Assembly: GCF_011634835.1 (NCBI RefSeq)
Contig: NZ_SIRP01000001.1
Location: 3,430,315-3,494,314 of the forward strand
Direction of reading: 5' to 3'
DNA from: Isoptericola sp. BMS4
Lineage (GTDB): Bacteria > Actinomycetota > Actinomycetes > Actinomycetales > Cellulomonadaceae
DNA length: 64,000 nucleotides
Shown: positions 43,050 to 52,669 of the stretch, in pieces
Numbering within the stretch: position 1 is the stretch's first letter
Layout: every line of letters begins with the position of its first letter
The notes under the pieces: model-generated
What the model saw: only the letters and a program-made list of their open reading frames with translations
What the model was told of the DNA's origin: nothing
Database searches by the model: none
Program-made: the position numbers and the translations under genes

Positions 43050-43705
43050 GACTCTCCTCCACGAGCCGCGACCAGCCCACGCCGTGCCGCGTAGTCGGCC
43101 AGCAGCTCACGCAGCTGCCGTCGGCCACGGTGCAGCCGGGACATCACCGTCCCGATCGGCGTGCCCATGATCTCGGCGATCTCCTTGTACGGGAACCCCT
43201 CGACGTCGGCGTAGTACACGACCATGCGCCGGTCCTCGGGCAGCTCGGCCAGCGCGCGCTTGACGTCGGAGTCCGGCAGCCGGTCGAGGGCCTCGGCCTC
43301 CGCGGAGCGCAGTCCCTGCGACGTGTGCGACGCCGCCCGGGCGATCTGCCAGTCCTCGATCTCCTCGGCCTGCGACTGCTTCGGCTCGCGCTGCTTCTTG
43401 CGGTAACTGTTGATGAACGTGTTGGTGAGGATGCGGTACAGCCAGGCCTTGAGGTTCGTGCCGGGCTTGTACTGGTGGAACGCCGCGAACGCCTTCGCGA
43501 ACGTCTCCTGCACGAGGTCCTCCGCGTCGGCGGGGTTGCGCGTCATGCGGAGCGCCGCCGAGTAGAGCTGGTCCAGGTACTGCAGGGCGTCGGCCTCGAA
43601 CCGGGCGGCGCGGGCTGCGCTCGACTCCGCCTCGGGGGCGCGCTCGGTGTCCTCGGGGATCTCGTCGACCTCCGGGTCCCGCGCGCTCTCCGTGTTGTCG
43701 GTCAT
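43046..43705 (-). CDS. sigR: ECF sigma factor SigR (thiol-oxidative stress)
   Basis: The 219-residue sigma factor has region 2 ([40 protein letters not shown]) and region 4 ([39 protein letters not shown]), typical of SigR/SigH. The ATG at 43705 follows AGGTG. The same frame is open a further 60 codons to GTG 43885, which lies only about ten bases from the -10 of a SigR-type promoter. A longer isoform like SigR' of Streptomyces (55 extra residues) is therefore likely. Confidence 0.95.
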   Translation of the reverse strand: MTDNTESARDPEVDEIPEDTERAPEAESSAARAARFEADALQYLDQLYSAALRMTRNPADAEDLVQETFAKAFAAFHQYKPGTNLKAWLYRILTNTFINSYRKKQREPKQSQAEEIEDWQIARAASHTSQGLRSAEAEALDRLPDSDVKRALAELPEDRRMVVYYADVEGFPYKEIAEIMGTPIGTVMSRLHRGRRQLRELLADYAARRGLVAARGGES

Positions 43706-43894
43706 CACCTGCGAGCCTAGTGGAGTCACTCGGCCTGGTCCTCCGGTCCACTCGACGTCGGGAGCGGGTGTCGCTGCCGTACGCGCCTCGTGCAGGGCGC
43801 CGGCGGGGACGGCGAACAGCCGCACGTGCTGCGCGGAGTCGTCGCGCCCGACGGGCGAGGGCGCGCTGATCGAAAGGGCTGTCACACGTGCTGC

Positions 43895-43921
43895 AACCGA
43901 CGAGCCCGCCTCGGCATTCCC
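43895..43921 (-). promoter_or_regulatory. SigR-dependent autoregulatory promoter of sigR
   Basis: On the minus strand GGGAAT (43916-43921), then exactly 18 bases, then GTT (43895-43897): this is the published SigR consensus GGGAAY-N18-GTT. It lies upstream of sigR, as in Streptomyces, and gives positive feedback on thiol stress. Initiation near 43888 would put GTG 43885 almost at the 5' end of the RNA. Confidence 0.85.
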
Positions 43922-43952
43922 GGCCGCCCGGCGGATACCGGCCGCCCGAGGA

Positions 43953-44732
43953 TCACGCGGTGCTCGCGGCGGAGGCCAGCACCGACGCGACGACGCCGCC
44001 CAGCGTCGGCAGCGCCACCCGGCCGCGCAGCCGGTCTCCGCGACCGCTCACGCGTCGCGCGAGCACCAGGACCGTCACCGCGGCCGCCACCGCCACGCCC
44101 GCACCGAACCAGAGGTAGCGGGCCGCCTGCGCATGGTCGCTCTCGGTGGGCACCGACCCGAAGAACCCCGCGAGGGTGATCGTCGCCGCGAAGCCCGACC
44201 AGAGGGGCACCACCAGGAGCCCGAGGGACGCCACGAGCCAGGCGAGCGGCCCCTCCCAGCGCAGGCCTCCGTCGCCCGGCCCGGCACCCGGGCCCTCCAC
44301 CGTGCCGACCCGCCCGGGCGTTCCCGAGACGCCGCGCCGGGAGTCCCTCCGGGCGACCAGCCACCGGCCGGCCCCGGCCGCGACCCCGGCCTCGAGCCAC
44401 GCGAACCCCGTCGTCCCCGGCACCACGGCCCAGCGGGCCAGCTCGAAACCCAGGACGGCCCCGGCCGCGGCGAACGCCGCCACCTGGACCCACGTCTCCT
44501 GCCGGACGACGAGAGCCGCCAGCAGCGCGGCACCGGGCACCCCCAGGACGACCGTGACGACGAGCCGGACCACGAACATGCTCGTCAGGCCGGCGGGCGG
44601 CCAGACGCCTCGGCCGGACGCGGCGAGGACCAGCACGGTCGTCACCACCGAGATTGCGAGTGCCCACGCGCAGACACGCCACCCCGTCGACCATGCTCGT
44701 GCGGACGGTCCACCCTGCGTCGCCTCTGTCAT
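43953..44732 (-). CDS. Polytopic membrane protein of unknown function
   Basis: The 259-residue product has about six hydrophobic segments (for example [57 protein letters not shown]) and an Arg/Gly-rich cytoplasmic loop near the middle. No family motif was recognised. It is upstream of sigR on the same strand, but the SigR promoter lies between them. It is divergent from the DoxX-like gene across 120 bases. Confidence 0.6.
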   Translation of the reverse strand: MTEATQGGPSARAWSTGWRVCAWALAISVVTTVLVLAASGRGVWPPAGLTSMFVVRLVVTVVLGVPGAALLAALVVRQETWVQVAAFAAAGAVLGFELARWAVVPGTTGFAWLEAGVAAGAGRWLVARRDSRRGVSGTPGRVGTVEGPGAGPGDGGLRWEGPLAWLVASLGLLVVPLWSGFAATITLAGFFGSVPTESDHAQAARYLWFGAGVAVAAAVTVLVLARRVSGRGDRLRGRVALPTLGGVVASVLASAASTA

Positions 44733-44852
44733 ACCCGGATGCAACCGGGCCGCGGACGGCGGGTCAAGGGCGGAGGTGCGGGGAGGGCCGGGCCCACCCT
44801 CGACGGCGCGCCTGGGGCGGCGAGAGGCCCCGCCCTCTGCCACAGTGGGCCC

Positions 44853-45407
44853 ATGCTGCTGCGTCGTATCGCCCGACCCCTCCTGGCCGCCCCCTTCGTG
44901 TACGACGGCGTGCAGGCCGCCCTGCACCCCGACGACCATGTCGAGGCCGCGAGCGAGGGCGCGGCGCTCGTCACCGACGCGCTCGGCGCCGAGCCGCTGA
45001 GCGAGCGTCGGGTCGCGCTCCTCGTCCGCGCCCACGGGGCCGCGACCGCCGCCGCCGGGCTGCTGCTCGCGGTGGGGCGGACCCCGCGCACCGCCGCGCT
45101 CGCGCTCGCCGCGCTCACCGCGCCGCTCGCCGTCGCGCACCAGCCGTTCACGGCACCGCGCGACCAGCGCGGCGCCCGCACCGACGCGTTCGTCGCCGAC
45201 CTCGGCAAGATCGGCGCCGCGGTGATCGCCGGGGTCGACCTCGAGGGCCGCCCCGGCCTCACCTACCGCGTGCGGGCGGCGCGCACCCGCGCGGGCAAGG
45301 CCACCGAGCGGGCGGCGGAGAAGTCCGCCCACCAGACCCACGAGATCACCCGGGACGCCGCGCGGAAGGCGGAGAGGCTGGCCGACAAGGTCCCGTCGCG
45401 CGGCTGA
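44853..45407 (+). CDS. DoxX family membrane protein
   Basis: The 184-residue protein begins RRIARPLLAAPFVYDGVQAA, has four hydrophobic segments with GAATAAAGLLLAVGRTPR in the middle, and ends in a charged Lys/Arg/Ala-rich helix of about 45 residues. This is the DoxX plan; DoxX-like proteins are linked to membrane redox stress complexes in some actinobacteria, which would suit the neighbouring SigR/RsrA. The role here is inferred. Confidence 0.75.
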   Translation: MLLRRIARPLLAAPFVYDGVQAALHPDDHVEAASEGAALVTDALGAEPLSERRVALLVRAHGAATAAAGLLLAVGRTPRTAALALAALTAPLAVAHQPFTAPRDQRGARTDAFVADLGKIGAAVIAGVDLEGRPGLTYRVRAARTRAGKATERAAEKSAHQTHEITRDAARKAERLADKVPSRG

Positions 45408-45469
45408 CCCGCCGTCGCGGCCCGAGACACGCCGTCCCCCGGCGAGCACGGTGAACTAGCCTCGGTGGC

Positions 45470-46819
45470 ATGAGCGCACCCGAACCGGCACCTCCCCGCA
45501 CCGACGCCTGGCCCGCCCCCCTCGCGGACGGCCGGCTCGACGCCATGGTCGAGGTGCCCGGTTCCAAGTCGCTGACCAACCGCGCTCTCGTCCTCGCCGC
45601 TCTCGCCGACGGGCCCGGGACCCTGCGCGGCGCGCTGCGCTCCCGGGACGCCGACCTCATGATCGGCGCGCTGCGCACCCTCGGCACGGACGTCGTCGAG
45701 GGCGCAGAGCCCGGCATCCTGCACGTCACGCCCGGCACGCTGCGCGGCGACGTGGACGTCGACACGGGTCTGGCGGGGACCGTCATGCGGTTCCTCCCGC
45801 CGGTCGCCGCGCTCGCCGACGGTCCGGTCCGATTCGACGGCGACCCCGAGGCGCGGGTGCGGCCGATGCGGCCGGTCCTGGCGGCGCTGCACGCCCTGGA
45901 CGTGCGGGTCACCGGCGAGGGCGGCGAGCTGCCCGCGCACCTGCCGTTCACGGTGCACGGCACGGGACGGGTCGCCGGCGGCGCCGTGGACGTGGACGCG
46001 TCGGCGTCCTCGCAGTTCGTCTCGGGTCTCCTGCTCGCGGCGGCGCGGTTCGAGCGCGGCCTCACACTGCGGCACGTGGGCACGACGCTGCCGAGCCTGC
46101 CGCACATCGAGATGACGGTCGCCACCCTGCGCGAGGTCGGCGTCGAGGTCGACGACTCGCGCGACGGCATCTGGCAGGTCGCGCCGGGCCCCGTCGCCGC
46201 ACGCGACGTGCGCGTGGAGCCGGACCTGTCCAACGCCGCCCCGTTCCTGGCCGCGGCGCTCGTCGCCGGCGGCACGGTGCGCGTGCCCGGGTGGCCGGCC
46301 TCGACCACCCAGCCCGGCGCGCTCGTGCCCGAGCTCCTCGCCCGCATGGGCGCCGAGGTCCACCGGGACGGCGACGTCGTCGCGGTGACGGGCACGGGCG
46401 AGATCCACGGCATCGACGTCGACCTGCGCGCCGCGGGCGAGCTCGCCCCGACCTTCGCCGCACTGGCCGCGCTGGCGGACTCCCCCAGCCGGCTGCGGGG
46501 CATCGCGCACCTGCGGGGGCACGAGACCGACCGCCTGGCGGCCCTGGCCACGGAGATCACCCGGCTCGGCGGGCGCTGCGAGGAGACCCGGGACGGGCTG
46601 GTCGTCACCCCCCGCCCGCTGTCCGGCGCCGAGTTCCGCACCTATGCCGACCACCGGATGGCGACCTCGGGCGCCCTCCTCGGGCTCCGGGTCCCGGGCC
46701 TGCGGGTGGAGGACGTCGGCACCACCGCCAAGACCCTGCCCGGGTTCGCCGGCATGTGGGAGCGGATGCTGGGACGCACCCCCGGCAGCCCCCTCGGCAG
46801 CAGCGAGGCCGTCGCCTGA
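45470..46819 (+). CDS. aroA: 3-phosphoshikimate 1-carboxyvinyltransferase (EPSP synthase)
   Basis: AroA joins phosphoenolpyruvate to shikimate-3-phosphate, the sixth step of aromatic amino acid synthesis. The 449 residues contain [48 protein letters not shown] and the C-terminal [14 protein letters not shown]. Its stop overlaps the rsgA start by one base (TGATG). The neighbours sigR and rsgA match the mycobacterial order sigH-aroA-Rv3228. Confidence 0.97.
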   Translation: MSAPEPAPPRTDAWPAPLADGRLDAMVEVPGSKSLTNRALVLAALADGPGTLRGALRSRDADLMIGALRTLGTDVVEGAEPGILHVTPGTLRGDVDVDTGLAGTVMRFLPPVAALADGPVRFDGDPEARVRPMRPVLAALHALDVRVTGEGGELPAHLPFTVHGTGRVAGGAVDVDASASSQFVSGLLLAAARFERGLTLRHVGTTLPSLPHIEMTVATLREVGVEVDDSRDGIWQVAPGPVAARDVRVEPDLSNAAPFLAAALVAGGTVRVPGWPASTTQPGALVPELLARMGAEVHRDGDVVAVTGTGEIHGIDVDLRAAGELAPTFAALAALADSPSRLRGIAHLRGHETDRLAALATEITRLGGRCEETRDGLVVTPRPLSGAEFRTYADHRMATSGALLGLRVPGLRVEDVGTTAKTLPGFAGMWERMLGRTPGSPLGSSEAVA

Positions 46820-47892
46820 TGGCCCGGCGCGTCCGCGACGAGCACGCGCAGTACGCCCGCCCCTCCAAGCGGGGCACCCGGCCGCGCACCAAGCAGCGGC
46901 CCGAGCACGCCGACGCCGTCACCGCCCTGGTGACCGGCGTGGACCGCGGCCGGTACACCCTCGTCGTGGACGGCGGCGGGGACGACGAGCGGGCGGTCCT
47001 GGCCATGAAGGCCCGCGAGCTCACGCGAACGCGCGTCGTCGTCGGCGACCGGGTCGACGTCGTGGGCGACACCTCCGGCGACGAGGGGACTCTCGGGCGG
47101 ATCGTCCGCATCAACGAGCGCACGTCGGTGCTGCGTCGCACCGCCGACGACACCGACCCGTACGAGCGGATCGTCGTCGCCAACGCCGACCAGCTCGTCG
47201 TCGTCACCGCGCTCGCCCAGCCCGAGCCACGCACCGGCATGATCGACCGGTGCGTCGTCGCCGCGTACGACGCGGGCATGGCGGTGCTGCTGTGCCTGAC
47301 CAAGGCCGACCTCGCCTCCCCGGACGCCCTGCGGTCGCTGTACGAGCCCATCGGGGTGGACGTCGTCGTGACGCGCCGCGACGATCCCGCGTCGGTCGAG
47401 GAGGTGCGCGCCCGCCTCGCCGGCCGCACGTCGGTGCTCGTGGGCCACTCCGGCGTCGGCAAGTCGACCCTCATCAACGCGCTCGTGCCCGCGGCGGACC
47501 GCGCGACCGGCGTCGTCAACGACGTCACCGGGCGCGGCCGCCACACCTCCACCTCCGCGGTCGCGCTGCGCCTGCCCGTGGCGCCCCACGGCACGGGCGG
47601 CTCCGAGACCGGGGCGGACACCGATGTCGACGGCTGGGTGATCGACACCCCGGGCGTCCGGTCCTTCGGCCTCGCGCACGTGGAGACGGCTCACCTGCTG
47701 GCCGCGTTCGAGGACCTGGACGAGGTCGCCACCGCGTGCCCGCGCGGCTGCACGCACGCCGCGGACGCGCCCGACTGCGCGCTCGACGACTGGGTCGCCG
47801 GCTCCCCCGACGAAGCCGTCCGCGCCGCGCGGACGGCGCGCCTGACGTCGTTCCGCCGCCTGCTCGCCTCCCGCGCCGGCGGGTCGGACTGA
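46819..47892 (+). CDS. rsgA: Ribosome small subunit-dependent GTPase RsgA
   Basis: RsgA checks late 30S maturation. The 357-residue protein is a circularly permuted GTPase: OB fold first, then G4 (LTKAD), G1 (GHSGVGKSTLIN), the switch region GRGRHTSTSA and G3 (DTPGVRSFG). A C-terminal zinc motif follows, with Cys, Cys, His, Cys in ACPRGCTHAADAPDCAL. The N-terminus is short, basic and Arg-rich. ATG 46819 overlaps the aroA stop. Confidence 0.95.
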   Translation: MARRVRDEHAQYARPSKRGTRPRTKQRPEHADAVTALVTGVDRGRYTLVVDGGGDDERAVLAMKARELTRTRVVVGDRVDVVGDTSGDEGTLGRIVRINERTSVLRRTADDTDPYERIVVANADQLVVVTALAQPEPRTGMIDRCVVAAYDAGMAVLLCLTKADLASPDALRSLYEPIGVDVVVTRRDDPASVEEVRARLAGRTSVLVGHSGVGKSTLINALVPAADRATGVVNDVTGRGRHTSTSAVALRLPVAPHGTGGSETGADTDVDGWVIDTPGVRSFGLAHVETAHLLAAFEDLDEVATACPRGCTHAADAPDCALDDWVAGSPDEAVRAARTARLTSFRRLLASRAGGSD

Positions 47893-48014
47893 CGACGCCG
47901 GGGCGTGTCCGCACACCGTTCGAGCAGTTTCGTTCGGCACGCCCACCCGGCACCCGGCGTCTCGGTCCGCGCGCCTGGGTGCCCACCCGGCGCCCGGGCC
48001 GATAGCGTGAGGCC

Positions 48015-48836
48015 GTGCCCCACACTCAGCCGACTTCCAGCCCGACCAGCGGACCCGAGCGCACGTACGAGGACGACCTGCGCCTGGCCCACGTGATCGC
48101 CGACCAGGTGGACGCCATCACCATGGACCGGTTCAAGGCCGTGGACCTGCACGTGGAGCGCAAGCCCGACGACACGCCCGTCAGCGACGCCGACCGCAGC
48201 GCGGAGGAGTTCATCCGCGCCCAGCTGCACCGGGCGCGCACCCGGGACGCCGTCGTCGGCGAGGAGTACGGGTCGGCGGGGAGCGGCGCGCGGCGCTGGA
48301 TCATCGACCCGATCGACGGGACGAAGAACTTCGTGCGCGGCGTGCCCGTGTGGGCGACGCTCATCGCCCTGGCCGACGGCGAGGAGGTCGTCATGGGGCT
48401 GGTCTCGGCTCCCGCGCTGGGTCGGCGCTGGTGGGCGGCGAAGGGCTCGGGGGCCTGGACCGGCAAGTCCCTCGCCGCAGCGACGCGGATGTCCGTCTCC
48501 GGCGTGGAGAACCTCGGCGACGCCTCGTTCGCGTACTCGTCGCTCTCCGGGTGGGAGAAGCACGACAAGCTCGCCGGCTTCCTCGACCTCACCCGCCAGT
48601 GCTGGCGCACCCGCGGGTACGGCGACTTCTGGTCCTACATGCTCGTGGCGGAGGGCGCGGCGGACGTGGCCGCCGAGCCCGAGCTCGAGGTGTACGACAT
48701 GGCAGCGCTCGCTCCCATCGTCACCGAGGCCGGCGGCCGCTTCACTTCGCTCGACGGCGAGCCGGGGCCGTGGGGCGGCAACGCCCTGGCCTCCAACGGC
48801 CACCTGCACGGCAAGGCCCAGGTCTACCTCGGCTGA
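48015..48836 (+). CDS. hisN: Histidinol-phosphatase, inositol-monophosphatase type
   Basis: The 273-residue product is an IMPase-fold enzyme: metal ligands in GEEYG and WIIDPIDGTKNFVRG, and the third Asp in EVYDMAALAPIVTEAGG. VPVWATLIALADGEEVVMG is typical of HisN, which dephosphorylates histidinol phosphate in histidine synthesis; inositol phosphatase activity cannot be excluded. The start is GTG. The preceding 122 bases show no gene. It is convergent with the permease gene 17 bases on. Confidence 0.88.
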   Translation: MPHTQPTSSPTSGPERTYEDDLRLAHVIADQVDAITMDRFKAVDLHVERKPDDTPVSDADRSAEEFIRAQLHRARTRDAVVGEEYGSAGSGARRWIIDPIDGTKNFVRGVPVWATLIALADGEEVVMGLVSAPALGRRWWAAKGSGAWTGKSLAAATRMSVSGVENLGDASFAYSSLSGWEKHDKLAGFLDLTRQCWRTRGYGDFWSYMLVAEGAADVAAEPELEVYDMAALAPIVTEAGGRFTSLDGEPGPWGGNALASNGHLHGKAQVYLG

Positions 48837-48853
48837 TGTTGTGAGCAGGTTCG

Positions 48854-50782
48854 TCACTCGCGGCGGAGGAGCTCCGGTGTAAGGCGGACCCGGGTCAGCG
48901 GAAGCGTCGCGAGCGCCACGAGCAGACCGCCGACGCCGAGCACGCCCGCGAGCATCGCCCAGCGTTCGACCGTCACGGACTCCGGGCCGGCCATCTCGGC
49001 CAGCCGCGTGTACGCGACGACCAGCAGGCAGCCGGACCCGACGCCGAGCACGGCGGCCGCGACCGTCGGAACCAGCACCTGGACCAGCTGTCCGGCGCGC
49101 AGCACCCGGCCCGGCACCCCCACGACGAGCTGCCGGGCCACGGTCCGGCGCCGTTCGACCGCGCGGTCCGCCGCGGTCAGCGCCAACACCAGCAGGCCGA
49201 CGGCGAGCGAGACCCCGGCGAGGGAGAACACCGCGGCGCGCACCTCGGCGACGTACTCGACGTCGTCTGTCGGGTACGGGAAGGCGACGTAGCCGTGCTC
49301 GTCGGCCCAGGCCACCACGGCCTCCTGGACCTCGACTCCTCCGTCGGCGACGACCTCCGCGCTCGTCGGCGGACCGACGAGGTCATCGGCCAGCGCCTCG
49401 GGGACGAACGCCACGTAGCCCTCCGGGTAGACCCACCGGTCCACCTGCGCCCGTGCATCGACGACGATCGGCGCCGACCCCGGCTCGAAGGAGCGCTGGG
49501 GTTCCGGTGGGCCCCCGTCCTCGGCCGTCGCGACGATCGGTGCGGTGAGGTCGCGTTCCGACGGCGGCGGTGCCACATCCCCGTATCCGCCGTCGTGGGT
49601 GATCCATGCGGCGTGCGCGTCGTCGCAGCCGGACTGCTCGAGCACGAGCGACAGGTCGGCGCACGTGCCGACGAAGATGCTCGCGCACCCCGAGATGTCG
49701 GCCTCGGGGTCGCAGGGGGTGCTCGCCGTCCGCGCCGTCACCACGCCCTGCACCCCGGGAACCGTGTCGAGCGCCCGCAGGGCCGCCGGGTCGAAGGCCT
49801 TCTCGTCGCCGGACGCGGTGCGGGCCATCGCATGGATCTTCTGCGGCCCCGCCTCCAACGACTGCAGCGTGTAACGGTACTGCGGTGTCGATTCGAACGC
49901 GGCAACCACCCCGAGCGCGCCCGCGGCGAGGAAGACCGCGACCCCCAGCCCGGCCACGACCCGCGACGCACCCGCGGGATCCGTCTCGACCGCCCGCCCG
50001 GCGAGCACGGCAGCCGTGCCGCGCGAACGCACCAGCCACCGGGCCGACCAGGCTGTCATCAGCGGCGTCGCGACAGCGATCCCCACGGCCGCGAGGACTC
50101 CGCCGCCGAGCAGCAACGGCTCGGGCGGAACGCCGTCGCCGGCATAGGGGCCGGCCCTGCTCGCCCACCACAGCAGCGCCAGTCCCAGGCCGAGCACGGC
50201 GAGCCGTCCGGGCTGCGGCGTCCGCGGCGCGGACTCCGACCGGGCCCGGCCAGGCAGCTCGCGGTTCCACGACGCCCCCGTCCCCACGACCATGGACAGC
50301 ACGGCGACGGTCGCGACGACGGCGGCCGCGCTCCCCCACGTCACCTGCAGCGGCTGGGCGAGCCATCCGGCCGCGACCGCCGCCGCGCTCGCCGCGGGCG
50401 CGCCGAGCGCGGCGACGACGGCCCCGGCGGTCGCACCCGCGAGCGCCAAGGCGCCGTTCTCGACGGCGGCGACGGTCCGCGTGCGCGCGGGGGTCACGCC
50501 GATCATCCGCAACGCGGCCAGGCGCCGGTCGCGCACGCCGGACGACAGGCGCCCGACGGTCACGAGCAGCACGACCGCGGGGAGCAGCAGGAACAGGTCG
50601 ATCCCGAGGAGCTGCACGCGCGCCTGCGCGCGGGCGACCGGGTCGGGATAGGCGGCCACCAGGAGCGCCAGCGCCACCACGAGCAGCACGACGCCGACCG
50701 CGTTGCCCGCCGCGATCGACCAGGCGCGCAGCGGCCCGCCCGCCCGCGCCAGCCGCAGGCCGAGGGTGACGACGGCGCTCAC
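48854..50782 (-). CDS. FtsX-like ABC transporter permease
   Basis: The 642-residue permease has about ten hydrophobic segments and one large extracellular loop (about 320-495) rich in Pro, Asp and Cys (TASTPCDPEADISGCASIFV, LEQSGCDDAHAAW). The FtsX domain blocks include RLAALRMIGVTPARTRTVAA and RRTVARQLVVGVPGRVLRAG. Such MacB-like permeases export or relay signals on lipids, peptides or antibiotics. Its GTG overlaps the ATPase stop as GTGA. Confidence 0.88.
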   Translation of the reverse strand: MSAVVTLGLRLARAGGPLRAWSIAAGNAVGVVLLVVALALLVAAYPDPVARAQARVQLLGIDLFLLLPAVVLLVTVGRLSSGVRDRRLAALRMIGVTPARTRTVAAVENGALALAGATAGAVVAALGAPAASAAAVAAGWLAQPLQVTWGSAAAVVATVAVLSMVVGTGASWNRELPGRARSESAPRTPQPGRLAVLGLGLALLWWASRAGPYAGDGVPPEPLLLGGGVLAAVGIAVATPLMTAWSARWLVRSRGTAAVLAGRAVETDPAGASRVVAGLGVAVFLAAGALGVVAAFESTPQYRYTLQSLEAGPQKIHAMARTASGDEKAFDPAALRALDTVPGVQGVVTARTASTPCDPEADISGCASIFVGTCADLSLVLEQSGCDDAHAAWITHDGGYGDVAPPPSERDLTAPIVATAEDGGPPEPQRSFEPGSAPIVVDARAQVDRWVYPEGYVAFVPEALADDLVGPPTSAEVVADGGVEVQEAVVAWADEHGYVAFPYPTDDVEYVAEVRAAVFSLAGVSLAVGLLVLALTAADRAVERRRTVARQLVVGVPGRVLRAGQLVQVLVPTVAAAVLGVGSGCLLVVAYTRLAEMAGPESVTVERWAMLAGVLGVGGLLVALATLPLTRVRLTPELLRRE

Positions 50783-51492
50783 GCGCGGGCCGCCATCGTC
50801 GTGCCGCCGCTGCCCGCAAGCTCCCCGGACCCGCCGACGACGCGGCCGTCACGCAGCAGCACGTCACGGTGCGCCCAGGAGGCGACGCGCATCTCGTGCG
50901 TCACGAGCAGCACGGCCGTCCCTTGTCGTGCCGCGGCGGCGACGAGCGCCTCCAGCACCAGCTCCCCGGTCGTCGTGTCCAGAGATCCGGTGGGTTCGTC
51001 GGCGAGGACGACCGGTGGCTCGTGCACGAGCGCCCGGGCGACGGCGGCTCGCTGCGCCTGACCGCCGGAGACCTCGCTCAGCCGCTTGTCCGCGTGGGCG
51101 GCGACGCCGAGCAGGTCGAGCATCGCGGTGGCGCGCGCTCGGGCAGCGGTGGCCCGGACCCCGGTGAGGCGCAAGGGCAGCTCGACGTTCTCCGCGACGG
51201 TCAGCTCCGGCACGAGGTCGCCGAACTGGAACACGAACCCGAGCTGCCGCAGCCGCAGGTCGGAGCGCCGTCGTTCGGACAGGGTGTCGATCCGCCGTCC
51301 GGCCAGCCACACCTCGCCGCCGTCGGGCCGCAGCAGCCCGGCGAGCAGGTGCAGCAGGGTGGACTTGCCCGATCCCGAGGGGCCGAGCAGCGCGACGACC
51401 TCCCCTTCCTCGAGGGCGAGGTCGACGTCGTCCAGCACCGGCGTCGGGCCGAAGGCGTGCCGCAGCCCTCGCCCGGTGAGCACGGCGCTCAT
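50779..51492 (-). CDS. ABC transporter ATP-binding protein (LolD/MacB type)
   Basis: The 237-residue ATPase has Walker A LLGPSGSGKSTLL, Q-loop FVFQFGDLVPELT, signature SEVSGGQAQRAAVARALV, Walker B PVVLADEPTGSLD and the H-loop His in VLLVTHEM. The PTGSLD form is typical of LolD/MacB exporters that pair with FtsX-like permeases. Its ATG overlaps the padR stop as ATGA. Confidence 0.95.
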   Translation of the reverse strand: MSAVLTGRGLRHAFGPTPVLDDVDLALEEGEVVALLGPSGSGKSTLLHLLAGLLRPDGGEVWLAGRRIDTLSERRRSDLRLRQLGFVFQFGDLVPELTVAENVELPLRLTGVRATAARARATAMLDLLGVAAHADKRLSEVSGGQAQRAAVARALVHEPPVVLADEPTGSLDTTTGELVLEALVAAAARQGTAVLLVTHEMRVASWAHRDVLLRDGRVVGGSGELAGSGGTTMAARA

Positions 51493-52025
51493 CGTCCGGC
51501 CTCCCGCACCTGGTCGACGATGGTCGTCAGCCGCGCGGACGCCAGCTCGATCCAGCGCAGGTCGGCTTCGAGGTGGGCGATCTCGTAGTCGCCGGCGAGC
51601 CGGTCGACGACGTCCCCGGCCCGGCGGGCGGCGGTGAGGGCGCGCATCCGGTCGAGGTACACCCGGCGGTGCTCGTCGAGGATCGTCTCCGCGGGCCGGC
51701 CCGCGGCGATGGCCAGGACGACCCGGGTGAAGAGCTCGGACGGACGCCCGCCCGGCGGGTGCGGGGTGGCGAGCCACTGGTCCAGCTCCGTGACGCCGGC
51801 CGGCGTGATGGCGTAGACCTTCCGCTCGCCGCCGGCCCCCGGCTCGACACCGACGCCGGACGCCAGCCCGTCGCGTTCCAGCCGCGCCAGGGTGGCGTAC
51901 ACCTGGCCGTACTTGAGCTCGCGCTCGTGCCCGAGCAGGGCGTCGTAGCGGCGTTTGAGGTCGAACCCGTGCGTGGGCCCGTCGTCGAGCAGGGCGAGCA
52001 TCGCCATCGGTACCGTCATGGGCAT
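51489..52025 (-). CDS. PadR-family transcriptional regulator
   Basis: The 178-residue product has the PadR winged helix (AMLALLDDGPTHGFDLKRRY, LKYGQVYATLARLERDGL, YAITPAGVTELDQW) and a C-terminal helical Vir_act_alpha_C-like dimer part. PadR proteins commonly repress a neighbouring exporter and respond to its substrate. The start is ATG 52025 or 52019; neither has a Shine-Dalgarno, so translation may be nearly leaderless. It sits directly on a tandem palindromic operator and forms an operon with the two ABC genes. Confidence 0.9.
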   Translation of the reverse strand: MPMTVPMAMLALLDDGPTHGFDLKRRYDALLGHERELKYGQVYATLARLERDGLASGVGVEPGAGGERKVYAITPAGVTELDQWLATPHPPGGRPSELFTRVVLAIAAGRPAETILDEHRRVYLDRMRALTAARRAGDVVDRLAGDYEIAHLEADLRWIELASARLTTIVDQVREAGR

Positions 52026-52029
52026 AACA

Positions 52030-52055
52030 TACACCGAGTGTATACACCGAGTGCA
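52030..52055. promoter_or_regulatory. Tandem PadR operator
   Basis: Two adjoining 13-mers, TACACCGAGTGTA (52030-52042) and TACACCGAGTGCA (52043-52055), each form an inverted repeat TACAC-N3-GTGTA (one change in the second). They lie 5-30 bases upstream of padR and overlap a TATACA that could be its -10. The layout suggests autorepression of padR and the exporter by two stacked dimers. Confidence 0.65.
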
Positions 52056-52072
52056 CACAGGAGGCGTTGCAG

Positions 52073-52120
52073 GCGCGATCTCGGGGACAATCCGCGACCG
52101 GATCGTCCCCGAGATCGCGC
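52073..52120 (-). terminator. Hairpin terminator after the DUF6912 gene
   Basis: Perfect 16-bp arms (52073-52088 and 52105-52120) with a 16-base loop lie 9 bases after the 52129-52665 gene and just before the padR operator. It should stop read-through into padR. Confidence 0.75.
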
Positions 52121-52128
52121 TCACAACG

Positions 52129-52665
52129 TCAGGGGCGGGGGACCTGGTGGACCTCGGTCGCGTCGTACCAGAGCAGGTCGCGGTCGGTCACGCGCTGCAG
52201 CGCGTCGTCCAGGACCTCGTCCGTGGCGGCGGCGCGCGAGGCCACGCCTTCGGCGTCGCTCTCGGCGTCCGCGGCGGCCAGCACCGCACGGACGTCCGCG
52301 GCGGCCTCCGGCTCGTCGGCGTGCACCGCGACGATCGCCGCTCCGGGGACGGCGGCCACGTCGACGCCGCTGGGCGGGACGTCGTCGCCGGCAGCCTCGC
52401 TCACGGCCGCGCGGGCGACGTCCGCCGAGACCACGACCCGCAGCGGCACCGCGCCGCCGCGGGCGGCGACCAGAGCGAGCGAGTCGTCCGCCGCCGCGAG
52501 GAACGCGGCGTACTCGCGCGCCTCCTCGTCGTCGTCCGGCAGGGCCTCCGCGAGGGCCTCCGTGTCGGCGTGGGCGCGGCGGGCGGGCACGTCCCACCGG
52601 GCCCCTCCGGCCGAGACGACCGCGGAGGCGAGCTCGTCGAGCGTGGCTGGCACGTAGATGCGCAT
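52129..52665 (-). CDS. DUF6912-like protein of unknown function
   Basis: The 178-residue acidic, Ala-rich protein starts MRIYVPATLDELASAV and ends YDATEVHQVPRP. It has the strand-helix pattern of a ferredoxin-like fold with PLRVVVSADVAR and AIVAVHADEPEAAADVRAVL. This resembles the actinobacterial DUF6912 family, of unknown function. It begins four bases after the CpaE-like gene, so it is probably cotranscribed with it. Confidence 0.7.
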   Translation of the reverse strand: MRIYVPATLDELASAVVSAGGARWDVPARRAHADTEALAEALPDDDEEAREYAAFLAAADDSLALVAARGGAVPLRVVVSADVARAAVSEAAGDDVPPSGVDVAAVPGAAIVAVHADEPEAAADVRAVLAAADAESDAEGVASRAAATDEVLDDALQRVTDRDLLWYDATEVHQVPRP

Positions 52666-52669
52666 GGGT

